Assembly (NCBI RefSeq): GCF_003597395.2
Contig: NC_133769.1
Span: 50,401,374 to 50,465,373 of the forward strand
DNA: 64,000 nt
Source of the DNA: Chelonoidis abingdonii
Taxonomy: Eukaryota; Chordata; Testudines; Testudinidae
Direction: 5' to 3'
Part shown: one piece after another, positions 44,272 to 56,399 of the stretch
How positions within the stretch are numbered: the first letter of the stretch is position 1
Layout of the letters: every line of letters begins with the position of its first letter
Made by a program: the position numbers and the translations under genes
Notes under the pieces: model-generated
Seen by the model: only the letters and a program-made list of their open reading frames with translations
Database searches by the model: none
What the model was told of the DNA's origin: nothing

Positions 44272-47200
44272 CACCAAGATACCATGTAGGGCAATGATGA
44301 CAACTGCTATAGGTCCAGTACTTCTTGCTGGCCTTCACAAGCTAGGAAGAACATGGATCCATTCATGGGTGGTGGCCAGAGACCTCAAAGAGAGAGGTAG
44401 GCTGAAACTCATGCACTTCAGACTTTGTATTTTGTCCTTTCTAGACACTGACCTGTTTCCACAGCAGATCTAAGTGATCTGATTTACAAAGAAATCAGAA
44501 AATTCATCAGCATAAGATCAGCTCCACTGTGTGACCAAGCAGCAGTAGCTCAGATTAATCAGGTTATCTGCCAGAAATGTCCATTGACAAATCATTCCAA
44601 TTTCAAATGGAAGGAGATAATGGCCTTTGTTTTGGTGACAAAGATGTAATCTTTGCCTTCTTGCTAGCTAAACCCAACCCAGATACCAGATCCAGAAAGA
44701 GCCTAGATATATGAGCAGAAAACCCCTCCACCTGGGACAGTCCCATGGTTGTTACAGCAGCTGTGAAATTCTGAGCTCATCCAAAATAATTGTCTACATT
44801 CCGAAAGAAGTCACTGGGCTTAATCAGTTTTAGTGCCTTTATTTCACCTGCAGTGAAAAATGCCATAAACCTAGCAAGACCTTCCGGGGCATGATGGGTT
44901 CACTGATATAGCAGCACTAGCCCTATTTTGAGATGTGCACATGAGATGGGCACGCTTGGTTAAATATTTATTGTAGTCAGTCTCCTATATTTCAGAGCTG
45001 ATGCACAAAAATGCATAACCATACTTCCTGTACAATCTTCCTTTTCCTCATGGCTGGGAAACACAACCAAAGCCAGTTGCACAATGATGGTCCCATTGCA
45101 TCATCCAACCAACTCTAGGTTACATATGCAAAGTCAGCCGTCTCATCCATATCGTCATGTGAAATTATCTCCCAAGTAAACTGATGGAAGATCTGTAGCT
45201 TTACTCTTTTTAGAACTGGATTGGCTAAAACACTACATTTTGTGTCTGTGTGTGTGTGGAGAGATCATTGGCAGGAGAAAGCACCTAGATGACCTATCAG
45301 TAATAGGAGGAAGTGATATGTATAATGAAAAACAGTCACAAAGAGTGGAAGGTTATGAATAAGACTTTGATTTGGAGAGTTGAAAGACATGACTGGTATT
45401 TACCCACTGGTCTTTTTCCTTGGAGTATGCAATAGAAAGTTATTTATTACGAATGTAGGATTTACTCTCACTGTGTAAAAGGATTACACTATTGGAGAGG
45501 TAAAATATGGATCTGGTAATAAGTGTAATCTACTGTGTTAATTTCAGTAGCTTTACTGCAACTAAAAATTCAAACTGAAATTTAAATTTAGAAAAATATC
45601 TTGTAGGTTCCAGGAATTTCTCTGTCTTACAGACAAGCATTACAGTACACAGGAATAGACAATTACCTAAGGGTTTCATTTCACTGAGATAAATATATGA
45701 GATTTACCAAACATTTTGTTAAGACAACACTGACCAGAATGGTGAAACACTTGCTGGGTCTCAATTATCCCCTCTGCTTCCACAGTGAAAGCAAATGCTG
45801 CTTGGGTAGATGTCCCCTGGGGACTCCGGATGCAGGGAGTGCTGTTTTACAGATGCATTATTCACCCTTCCTCATTCCCACAGGAGACTCTCCATGTGTA
45901 CTTCGGAAGGTTTGGACTCCACAGTCTTGGAAGGGGAGATAGCTAGGATGGCTGGGGGAGGAACTGGTATCTGTGGCAGTCTTTCCTCAAGAGGCAGTAG
46001 ATATCCATTCAGACATGCATACCTCAGTTAATACTGCTTTGAAACAGTATTAACGCTGGCTCCATGCCAGCAATGTCCTCAGAGAAGGGGATTTGCTCAG
46101 ATGGGACATATGTTTTCACAAGACAGAGGAGGAAGTAGCTCAGAGGGCTGCTCTTCTGCTGGACTTGGGGTTCTCTGTATTGCAGATTCCCTGGAACTTA
46201 TGGTTTTGGGAGGCTGTGCTCTCCTCCTCTTGAAAGGCAAGACTTTGTAAAAAATTGTGCAAGGTCTACCTCTTAGACTTTCCTGTCTCGTCTCCCTTCC
46301 TCCATTCCCCAGAGATACTCAAGGGAGGGTAAAAGAAGGGTTTTTTGCCTCATGTATAATATTTTGACACTGGAGGGCCTGAGCATGCTCTCCCTGAAGT
46401 CAGTGGGAGCAGAATCAGGCCCTCAAGGTATTTAGACAGGAGCGGGTTATGTTTTAAAATCGTATGCATATTTTTTTTCATGATGTATACCTTGTATAAA
46501 CATTAAATTCATTTAAATTAACATTTATTAATTGAAAATGAAGCACAAATAGAGTCAGCACATAATTTTTTTTTTTTTTGCTCAGTAGCTGTTAAAGTGT
46601 GTGGTGGGGGAAAAGCCCTAAACTAATTGAAAATGCCAAGCCATATAGCCTCCCTTTCTAAGTATTTGCCTTATGCCTTAAAATAAAATGCCCTTACAGT
46701 ACCTTTATACAATTTACATAAGCTCAAAATCCATGATGTAGAGAAAAATATGACTTGCATAATGAATCCATCACTAAGAAAAAATGAAGGTATGCAAAAT
46801 AAACAAATCAACTAGATGAATACTAATTATCTATAAGCAAAATCTGGAAACACTCAGTATGCAGAACAAATCACTTATTGCAGTGAGCACTTATAACTAA
46901 TTTCCTGCTGGAAGAATTTTTTCCACTAGCTTTAGTGAATTTATATACACTATAGAAAGGTAGTACTAAATAAATATTATTTTAGTTTAATTGGATTAAA
47001 ATTAGAAATGCAAATTCTGTTGCACCGTATCTCTAAATCCTTGTGTCCCTTTTTATGGTAATACCAGTCTAATGGTTTAAGCCTATGAAGAAAAAACACT
47101 GAAAATTTTAACTAGCAGCTTTGCAGGGGGGCAGAAAGAAGCAAAGAAGATTTAGTGGTGAAAAGAGCAAATAAATAGGTACTCCAAGATTAAAAAGAGG

Positions 47201-50200
47201 GTAGAAGTGCATGCTGAGCTGTTGAAAGACCTCTCTGTGTTTAAAGAAAAATATTGTTTGGTTCTTTCACCAGTGCATGATCAAAATAAGAGGTACAAAT
47301 TAGTTCATGGCTGCTGAAGCTACAAAACATCATGCAGAGAGCTGTCTTTGGGAACGTTTTAATGAGGAGAAGAGGTCATCAGACTGTGACATTGCTTTTC
47401 AGAATTCTTCAAGAACAACACAGACTTCCTGTTCCAAATGTGGTAAAGAATAAAACAACCTTAGTAGTAATCGTACAACTTTTGAACCGTGTTCCTTGGA
47501 AATGCAGTACAGTGCTCATTTTGTAGCTTTAGTTAGCTATCTCAAAGGAACTCTTCCATATATTCCATGTGCCCTTATTTCAAAAGTACAGTGAAATGGT
47601 AGAGCTTCAACGAGGATTATATTTATAAAATAAAGTTTTATTCAGTCTTCTGAAGAGATTTTAATGTTTTCATTGCTGTAGGTGAAATTGTACACTGTGG
47701 CTCTGTTCATTAGCATTTAGCATCAGTGCAAAAATCAAGGATTACCACATGCAGTTTGAAAGGACATCCAAAATGACTTTGAAATCAAATTCACTACAAT
47801 CTTAGTTTTGCAGCATTTCAAAATGTGATTTTAAAATTTATAAGTTAAGATAATGACGTTCTAGGTCAAATATACCCAGCCCAATAACAAGTCCCACAGA
47901 GAATGTCATTTTTTAAACTTGCAATGTATTGTTGTGTGCTGAATGAAATAGAAGGAGCTTGAGTTTATTTGACAAAAAAAATAGCCTCAATATTGTTTAG
48001 ACAGACCACGGGGGGATGGAAAGCATTGGTAAATCAAATAATTGTTCTAAGCCTGAGTAGCAGGAGTTCTTCAATTTAAGTGGCTGCAGGATTAGGCTCT
48101 ATATTAATAGTTATTATTATAGTATTAGAGTATTATAGTATAGGATAGTATTGTAAACTATCCTAGTCCCAGACAGTCAACAATGTACTTTGCTCCTAAT
48201 AAATAAATGTTACTATACAAGACAGCTCCTGTACTGACACAAGCACACATTTCTAATTCCAAAGTCTCTGTTACAAAACTCCATAACAACAAGAGGGAAT
48301 ATAAATAGGTTTGATATCACTATTATCTTATTTTGTTGTATTATTTTAATTTAAGGATGACCTGGTGTTACTCCTGCCTGATCAAGTCAATGCTTAACTT
48401 ATAGAAAGCACTGTGTTACATTGTACACTTTATCTTTCTCTTGGTTAGAATAGCTATAATGAATTAAGCTCTAAATGAGCTTTATCAGTAGTGGTACAAA
48501 AATGGAATAGAGGGAATACTGCTTATTGTGTTGCACTATTATGCTATGGTTCTCTTATATTTCATATGCTGTTACAGTACAACCAATTATGTTATAGAAG
48601 TAAAGTGAAATAAGAACTGTATCATCTTAGCCTTTTGTCTCTGTTTATTCCCCCAAATGAAGAAAAAGTGAAATTGATGCCCACTCCTGCTCCCCAGGAA
48701 AAAAACCCTCTCATTCAACGGCATTTTTTCTGAAATAAAAAATGAAGGCAAAGACCCATCCTCTGACTTTTTTTTTTTACATTGTATACAATTATGCCTA
48801 ACATTGAAAGTTTACAAAATGTTATGTATATTTCATCCATTTTCTTTAACACAATAATGATTAGATTATGAAATATATTGAAAAATATTTTGAGTCGTTA
48901 ATCTTAGTCTTACAATTGTAAATATTACCAAATACCTACATTTGTAATCAGGTCATTCCAACTTTGAGGAATCTTGTATGGATCAGTTTTCTTAAACATA
49001 TCTATTTGCTTTTCTTCTATAGAGTATGCCGCTACTTTTTCACATTTACATGCCCTGAACAACAGTGGGGAATAATTTAGTTGGATGTTTCATCTCTAAA
49101 AAATCCCAGTGTCAATTTTTCTCACAAAGACTAACAAGTTTGTAGATTTTCAGTTTAAACCTTTAATCCCGTTTGAATGGATTGATGTCTTTTGCCTTGA
49201 TTTACGATATTCTTCTGTCTGTCATTAGGTCCTGGGAGTTTGGGCTAATCTGAGATTTCTCCTCTTTTTGTATTGTCATTCCAGTGTCCATTATTCTTCT
49301 TTTTTCCCCGTCTAAGAATACCATTGTATTCTATTCAATAACCATTGCTCACTAAAAGAAGATGTCTTAGATAGCCAATTAGCTGTTATGCATAGAGTTT
49401 TTAGCCAGCATGGTAGCAGTATTTATTACAGGACTGTAAGCAAAGCACTGAAAAGTAAATGTTAAAAAAGAGACAGTGGAAGAAAAAGGAGATTCTGAAA
49501 ATCTGAATTTTGCTTTCAGTTATCCCAAACTACATCTACAGGCAGTAATGACAAGTGTCAGTTTTCCGAATCAACATGATATGAGACAGGAATCTTTGAT
49601 TCAGTGGATAAACTGATGTAGAAATATTGGAGCAGCTTTACTAGTAAGTATACTTTTATAATTAGTGTATCAATGATTCTATGTTTAATACATAAGTGAT
49701 ACTGGGGTCTTTGAAACTTTTAGCAACTGTCAAAAAACAAGACACTATATCATGTTCTTAAGGTCAAACTCAGTTAAACCAATGGGTCCTTATTGACTAC
49801 AACAGAATTACAATGATGTAACCAAGTGAAGGATTTGGTTCCAAATCTTATTAAAACATATACATTTTAATAGGCTTTGAAAAACAATGATCATAGGCAT
49901 TGCTAAAATTAATGGATATTTTGCAGAAAAAACTTTTATATAAGATCAGAGACTTTTCACAATAGATTTATTACTGTCAAAATACTTTTTGAGTCAGAAA
50001 TGAATTCTTTGCATATGCTACAGATATAAAACCACTGTTTTTATTAAAAAAATAGATCATTCATATATAATGATAATTTAAAACTAAAATCCTATAAAAT
50101 TGCATATATCACATGTGTAGATTATTAACATAAATATTCATTTTTTCAGAATTAGTGATTTGCTAAATATTTGCAAGTGGTTTTACATTTATTTCAGATC

Positions 50201-51360
50201 TAGATTTTTATTTCTTGGGTCTAAATTTGACCTAAGAATTATACAAATTATAGTGATGTTCTAGCAATGTTCTGTTTTCCCTCTATTCTCTAAGGGATTT
50301 ATCCTTCAAAATTCCGGCAAAGGACTTATGCATGTGCTTACCTTTTAAGTATATAAATTAAAGTTGGTTGAAAAACTAGAAACTTCAAACAAAACAAAAC
50401 AAAAGACCTATTTCCTGTTTTTTTGTGAAATTTTCAGTAACACTATTTACCTACATCTGTATAGAATCTGTTTCCCCAAAACTGGGCTTCAGTTAGAAAA
50501 TGTGGGTTTTGGTAATCACATTGAAAAATCTATGAAGATTTTGAAAGTGATTTTAATAAAATTGTTGGTCAAAATAGCACAGCAAAATTTGCCGAAATTG
50601 GAAAATTTCTGTAATATAGACAGTTTTTCAAGAAAAGTTTCATTTTTAAAAAAGGCCATTTTTCATCAGAACAATACTGTGTCAAAACTTTTGACTAGAT
50701 CTAATGTGAATAGTCCTGCTGAAGCCTGTGACTTCTGGCCAGAGTGCTTGGCACCTTGCTAGACTGATTCTTAAAATTCTAAGTATGTGAAAAGAAATCA
50801 TGCTGATTTACTGTAGGACATATTCTTTACCACCAGATTAGTTAATAAAGTAAAACTGTATTTTTATAATCTATGTAATAGTATTTTAATAAGCAAACTT
50901 ACTTATGAATTGTATAGAGTAACATAGAGACCCTACATTGTATTATTTCCTGGCCTATGGCCATAACATCTTGTTTTATGGTCTGATTAGATCTCACTCT
51001 ATATTTGACTGGAACTAGTTAGTCCTGAAGTGAGAGACCTAGGAGGAAAATCTAGGTGCTGTAAGAAGTGGTGCTGGTGATTCAGCAAGTGGTATAGTTC
51101 CCTATGAGTCAATAAAGAACTTGGGCTACAGGAAGGTGTTATGGGGTACTGTGTTGCTTCAAGTTATTAGCTTTTGGATGAGACACAGAACTAAGAACCT
51201 ATCCTGTTGTGCTCAGTAAAGATTATATGGCAGTATTGGAATGAATAAGTATGTTAGCTGCTGTTTCCTAACCAAATTTTGGTTTGATTAATTACAATCT
51301 GCCACTTCAAAGTTCCTCCACCTATTTCAAAAGGACACAGTATTTTTTCTTCACTTCTAT
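44272..51360. other. 7-kb stretch with no recognised feature
   Basis: The longest region in which I see almost no known repeat. It is AT-rich, with scattered poly-T tracts (46570, 48770), a (TG)n tract near 45240, and a small hairpin GGATAGT/ACTATCC near 48143-48163. About 46370-46430 and 50560-50700 have loose repeat words. ORFs (132 codons at 50364-50762, 81 at 45697-45942) show no protein motif. It may be intronic or intergenic single-copy DNA. Confidence 0.45.
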
Positions 51361-51362
51361 AT

Positions 51363-51855
51363 TAACATAAGAACATAACAATGGCCATAATGGGTCAGAC
51401 CAAAGATCCATCCAGCTCAGTATCCTGTCTACCGACAGTGGCCAATGCGAGGTGCCCCAGAGGGAGTGAACCTAACAGGTAATGATCAAATGATTTCTCT
51501 CCTGCCTTCCATCTCCACCCTCTGACAAACAGAGGCTAGGGACGCCATTCCTTACCCATCCTGGCTAATAGCCATTAATAGATTTAACCTCCATGAATTT
51601 ATCCAGTTCTCTTTTAAACCCTGTTATAGTCCTAGCCTTCACAATCTTCTCAGGCAAGGAGTTCCACAGGTGGACTGTGCGCTGTGTGAAGAAGAACTTC
51701 CTTTTATTTGTTTTAAACCTGCTGCCCATTAATTTCATTTGGTGGCCCCTAGTTCTTGTATTATGGGAACAAGTAAATAACTTCCTTATTCACTTTTTCC
51801 ACACCACTCATGATTTTATATACCTTTACCGTATTGTTACTCTTTGCTACACAGC
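51363..51855 (-). mobile_element. CR1-family LINE 3' part
   Basis: Minus-sense copy of the same family as 25405-26110: 'aacataagaacataacaatgg', 'gggtcagaccaaagatcc', 'cagaggctagggacgcc', 'ttttaaacctgctgcccatt'. The coding remnant lies beyond 51590 on the minus strand and is short. A plus-strand 121-codon ORF here is an antisense shadow. Confidence 0.85.
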
Positions 51856-52250
51856 TGTCATGTTCTATAGGTTGTCTTATTTTAGCATTGGGGGCAATGA
51901 CTGGCCTAGATATTCTGGCTTAGAATACACGTGCAACTCCTTACTGAAGTTGACGTGAGTTTTCTCTGACATCTGAGCTAAAATAAAGCCTAGAGATGGA
52001 AAAATATTTTGGGGTCCTGTACAAAGGTGCTATGTAATTTAACAGATAATGTCTGGACTATTAGTCTATATATAGCCTACTATAGTAGATATATTTAGAC
52101 AGAAGAACTCCATTTCAAACATTAACATTTTAATTCTGAATCATACCTGTCTTTCTTATTGACATTTTTGTTTTTTAATGACCTGTGCACCTGTAGACTA
52201 TTACTACATTATACCTGAGATCTCTAGAATTCTGAGGCCATAGTCCCAAA
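51856..52250. other. No recognised feature
   Basis: AT-rich; nothing recognised. Confidence 0.4.
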
Positions 52251-52254
52251 CCTG

Positions 52255-52345
52255 TCTGGGGATTGGTCCTGCTTTGAGCAGAGGGTTGGACTAGATGACC
52301 TCCTGAGGTCCCTTCCAACCTTGATATTCTATGATTCTATGATAT
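52255..52345 (+). mobile_element. Cry-I SINE or CR1 tail fragment
   Basis: Identical in wording to the end of the 20164 SINE: CTGGGGATTGGTCCTGCTTT, then 'tggactagatgacctcctgag', ending ATATTCTATGATTCTATGAT. The tRNA head is absent, so it may be a 5'-truncated SINE or a CR1 3' end; the two share this tail. Confidence 0.85.
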
Positions 52346-52600
52346 TGATGGAAGGGCTTCTCCCGTCGACATAGCTACCACTTCTTACAGGGGTGGCTCT
52401 CCCATTGGTGTAGTCATAGGTGGTGGAACTAGGAGTGCTGGGGATGCTGCTGCACCTTCTGTCTTGATGTGGTGTCCATCATATACAGGGTTACAGTTTG
52501 GTTCAATGGTTCTCAGCACCCCTGCTATACGCATTGTTGCACCACCTCTGGGCTTAGTCGCATCTTCACTGAAGCACTACAGCAGTGCAGGAGGTCTGGA
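52346..52600. mobile_element. MITE-like repeat with a nested insertion
   Basis: 'gaagggcttctcccgtcgac', 'atagctaccacttcttacag' and, after an interruption, 'catcttcactgaagcactac' follow the wording of a Harbinger-type turtle MITE I remember. The inner piece 52417-52554 interrupts it. Outer ends are approximate. Confidence 0.45.
52417..52554. mobile_element. Small nested element with GGTGGTG ends
   Basis: Left TAGGTGGTGGAACTAGG; right, on the other strand, CAGAGGTGGTGCAACAATG. Flanked by TAGTCA (52411-52416) and TAGTCG (52555-52560), an imperfect target duplication. Class uncertain. Confidence 0.5.
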
Positions 52601-53095
52601 CTAAGGTTGCACAGACAAATTCATTCAGGCATTTCCTAATTGATAAGTGCCTAGGTTTGCAACCTTAGTGTTCATTTAATGCCACTTTTTAAATGTAATT
52701 TAACATATGATGCAATTTATGCTAGTTGTTGAGAGAATTTTCAGGCTCTTCATCTAATTTAACATATGCTAAGTTGTAGCCTCTGGCAGATGGGTTTGTG
52801 GTGGTGGTAGACTTGCCAGTTGGGTTTGCTACCCAAATTACAGGAACAATGGAATTTCTGTACCCCAGCCTGCGCTCAAGACCGGGTTTTGGCACCATTG
52901 TGCCATCACTGCTGCTACTCCAGCTTCAAAAGCATCAGCACGTCTTAGTTGGATACCCTTACTCCAGAAGGAGTCTCTCCTGTAATGAAGTCTAATGCTA
53001 TATATATAAAAGAACTGCTAAACAGCTGAACACTCTAACAGTTAGTCTTCATTTTTTTGTCCAAGAGCTGCAAACCAATCCTGGCACTCAGAATT
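52601..53095. other. No recognised feature
   Basis: No gene or named repeat. Confidence 0.4.
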
Positions 53096-53099
53096 AATC

Positions 53100-53395
53100 A
53101 TAGAGATGCCAAATCTCACAGTATTCTCATAAGTTGTGCAGTATTTTGTATTTTTCTGGGACTCGTGAACTCAACAGAATGTCGGCTTTCATTTTTTTAA
53201 AAAGTAAGTTTCTAGCCCTCATGGTTTCAGAGAAAAGCTGGAAAATCTGAACCCTAGAAGCTCTAAAACCAGAAAGCAACTAAAAAGAAACCCAAATGTA
53301 TTATTTTAAAAAATCTCATGATTTTTAAACCAATCTCATAATTTTGGGATCTGACTCAATTTTTGAATGCTTGAGATTAGCAATACTGTTTTATA
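53100..53395 (+). repeat. Interspersed repeat 'X', longest copy
   Basis: Includes 'gccctcatggtttcagagaa', 'aatctcatgatttttaaacc', 'aattttgggatctgactca' and ends 'gagattagcaatactg'. Inverted relatives lie at 10515-10605 and 27925-28100. No terminal repeats or coding content. The family is unnamed here. Confidence 0.6.
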
Positions 53396-54067
53396 TGCAT
53401 TTGGAGGAAGTTGAGCCTGGCAAAGCATGGCTGTTTCTGACAGCCCAGGACCTTACATCTGGGGACTGACAGCAATGTGTTCTCATTAAAGGGCCTTTCA
53501 CTCAACATTTGCCACTCCCACCCCTGCCCAGTCTGAAAGAACCTGACTTCAACACATGTTACAAGGACCTATGTAAGGGACAGATTCTGCAAATACACAG
53601 GGCCTGTGTTGGCAACTGCATAGCCCCACATGTGTTCCGGAGTCATAATCCATCCCAACACAGCCCTGCTTACATGGGAAGCATGAATGCTGCGCCATCC
53701 CTTAACATGAGGCAGCCCACTCCCTCTGGCAGGTCAGCTTGGCGGGCCAGTATGGAGGCAGATGGGTGGAGCCTTCCTCATCTTCTTGGGACCCCCAGGC
53801 ACTAGGATGAAGCAGTCCTTGTGCGCCCATTAATTTAGAGACTGCAACAGTGCACTGCACAGGGGGCAGGAGAAGGAGGGCTGCTTGTGCCCTGATCCCC
53901 ATATGCCCATGTTGAGTCCTAAGTGTTTACTGAGGTTTTTGATAAATATTTGTTTTGGGGGAGGGATTAACTTCTGTTATGATTTGGGAAGTTCTTTTAA
54001 CTTGGTAGTCTGTCTTTCTAGGTTGTTTTAATATACATGATGTTATATTTTTCTACATAGATGTTAA
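53396..54067. other. No recognised feature
   Basis: GC-richer part at about 53500-53900 with 98- and 66-codon ORFs that show no motif. Confidence 0.35.
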
Positions 54068-54075
54068 GAGGTATT

Positions 54076-54331
54076 CAGGGATGGCACACTTGGGCCAGGG
54101 GAGCTATGGCCGCGCTGTCTGGCATAGTTGGGCTGGGGGAGTTGGGGTGCTGGGGTTGTGCCACGAGGCTGCCCAGCGCTGGGGCTGGGGGCAGAGGCGC
54201 AGTGGGGGTGCTCTGGGCTCCTGTGGGGCAGGGGAGATTGGCAGAAGGGGAAGGAGGGGGCAGGGCCTCAGGCACAAGGGGAGGGGCTGGGGGCTAGCCT
54301 CCCTCAACGACCAGTTCACCGGACGCCCATG
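54076..54331. mobile_element. Small GC-rich hAT-like element with 8-bp TSD
   Basis: 256 bp of G-rich sequence between perfect 8-bp repeats GAGGTATT (54068-54075 and 54332-54339). The left end is CAGGGATGGC; the right end on the other strand is CATGGGCGTC, a weak match (6 of 10). Five overlapping ORFs of 66-86 codons are compositional. Confidence 0.65.
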
Positions 54332-54339
54332 GAGGTATT

Positions 54340-54843
54340 GATTAGTGCATTATAGAAATTAAAAAAAAAGACAAGATAAATAAAAGTGCTACATCACTAA
54401 TCATTAGACTGCTGGTGTAATTTGCTTAATTCAAAGTAGAACTGAGCAATAATTGCCACTCAAATTGAACAGCTGAGTGTGATGATCTTGCCTTCTAGTG
54501 GCTTGCAAAGATGATAATTGCTAGTACTACTGTTAATTATTGGATCTACTTTTTTTGGATTCATGGGCAGGAAGTTTAAATCCCAGTAGGTATAGATTCC
54601 TCCCAAATTAAAAAAATGCTGTTCGTATCAAAGGGACTGATTTAATATTAATATCTGGACCGGAAGTTTGCTGCAAATCCAATATCCTGCACCAGCTATG
54701 GTTGCTTTTGGAGACTTCTATATGTAATATTCATGTTCCCTATCCGCTTCATTAACATAATTAGGAACAGAACTTATTAAACATTAGACAGCTTTTTAAA
54801 ATAGAAGCTGCTTGTATGCTGTCTCATTTCTATCTTGAACCTG
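54340..54843. other. No recognised feature
   Basis: AT-rich; nothing recognised. Confidence 0.4.
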
Positions 54844-54846
54844 CTA

Positions 54847-55043
54847 GGGTATGTCTACACATCATTTTGGAGTCAGCCTCTTAGCCTGGGTTGACAGACT
54901 TGGGCTAGGAGGGCTCCCACAAGTGCTCTAAAAATAGGTGTGTAGACAGCACTTTGAAGTGGAGGCTCAGGCTGGAACCTGGGCTCTGAAGTCTAGGGAG
55001 GGTATTGGGATCAGGCTGAGAGGCTAACTGTATAAATGTACCC
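54847..55043. mobile_element. Harbinger-type MITE, 197 bp
   Basis: Left GGGTATGTCTACAC and right, on the other strand, GGGTACATTTATAC. Flanks CTA and ATA agree only partly. Diverged. Confidence 0.6.
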
Positions 55044-55079
55044 ATAGAGGGCTCTAGAGTGAATTAACATGAGGAATTA

Positions 55080-55400
55080 GGGGCCAGATACTGTGAGGAA
55101 CTGAGCACTTCCTGGAAGATGCTAAGTACCCTCTATTCCTGGTGAGTTCAACAGGAGTTGAGGCCACTCAGCACTTGTGGATTGACATCGGGCCCTAAAT
55201 CACTCCCAAGGCAATTGTCCTGCTAAAATACTCCCTGAAATCAGTCCCTGGGCTGCTTAGTACTGTAACTGTTAAATCTGCTGATGGCCTGAAAATAGGA
55301 ATAAAAATTAGGGGTGGACTTTTCTGAAGCATCTAAATGGCCTAGAAGCATGAGTCCCATTGATGGTCAGTAGTGGGACGTGACTTTGAAGTCACCGAGG
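55080..55400. repeat. Diverged amniote repeat pieces
   Basis: 'gggccagatactgtgagg', 'ctgagcacttcctgg', 'atgagtcccattgatgg' repeat the wording of 28835-28990. No ends found. Confidence 0.35.
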
Positions 55401-55574
55401 CTCTTAAAAATCCCGCAGAATGTCATATTGGGATTATAGAGAATGATTGTATTTTTGGAAAAATTGAATTTTCAGTGCCTTTTTTGGAGGATGGAGACAT
55501 TTTCTGACCAGCTCTAATGGCTAATATTCACCTACTATGTTACTTGTCTTGTTTGTTCAAAGGGGGAAGGAATG

Positions 55575-55870
55575 GCTTTTGATTGTGGCACTGGTCTGAG
55601 GCTCAGGAGATCTGAGTTCTATTTCCTGCTCTGCCAGAGGCTCCCTGTGTGAACCTGAGCACTTAAAACTTGATTTCATGAGGTACTGAGTACCAAAGGA
55701 GAGATCCCAAAACTCCCACTGACTTCAGCTGGAGTTTTAGATGCTCTGCTCTTCTGTAAAACAAACCAGGCCCTAAATCTCTCTGTGCCTCAATTTTTCA
55801 TTAGTAAAATGGAGATAATAAGCCTGGATCAAAAGGGGGTATTGTGAGAATTAAATTTGCGAATGTTTGT
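55575..55870 (+). mobile_element. MIR-like SINE, nearly complete
   Basis: A-box-like GATTGTGGCACTGGTCTGAG, B-box-like GAGTTCTATTTCC, a core with 'tgtgtgaacctgagc', and the tail 'ctctctgtgcctcaattttt', 'tagtaaaatggagataataa', 'gtgagaattaaatttgc'. A short insertion of other repeat words (about 55675-55770) separates core and tail. Confidence 0.8.
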
Positions 55871-55999
55871 GTGTCAACAAGCACCACAGAAAAACCCATA
55901 GTCAAATAAGTAAAGAGAAAATACAGAAAAGCAGATGGTGGGAGTCCATAAATTGGTGTGCTGCAAGGTGGAGCTATTGTTATGATGAGGGGTATCTGT

Positions 56000-56391
56000 G
56001 GCCTGGTCTACACTATGCTGTTAAACCGATTTTAACAGCGTTAAATTGATTTAACGCTGCACCCGTCCACACTACAATGCTCTTTATATCGATTTAAAGG
56101 GCTCTTTAAATCGATTTCTGTACTACTACAAAACGAGAGGAGTAATGCTAAAATCGATATTACTATATCGGAATAGTGTTAGTGTGGATGGAAATCGACA
56201 TTATTGGCCTCATTATTTTACAGTAGCTACCCACAGTGCACTGCTCCAGAAATCGACGCTAGCCTCGGACCATGGACACACACCACCGAATTAATGTGCC
56301 TAGTGTGGACGCGCACAATCGACTTTATATTATCTGTTTTATAAAATCGGTTTAAGCTAATTCGAATTTATCCTGTAGTGTAGACGTAGCC
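56000..56391. mobile_element. Harbinger MITE derived from the 8065-10126 family
   Basis: 392 bp flanked by TGT (55997-55999 and 56392-56394). The ends are GGCCTGGTCTACACTA and, on the other strand, GGCTACGTCTACACTA. The left half follows the first about 190 bp of 8065-10126 ('ttaacagcgttaaattgatt', 'gctctttaaatcgatttctgt'). The right half follows its last about 150 bp ('agctacccacagtgca', 'ccgaattaatgtgc'). It is therefore an internal deletion of the longer element, without its genes. Confidence 0.9.
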
Positions 56392-56399
56392 TGTGATTG

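Noticed and set aside
50364..50762. 132-codon plus-strand ORF
   Set aside because: Phe/Lys/Asn-rich chance frame in AT-rich repeat-like sequence; no motif or splice context.
51593..51958. 121-codon plus-strand ORF
   Set aside because: Antisense shadow of the CR1-family LINE at 51363-51855 running into flanking DNA.
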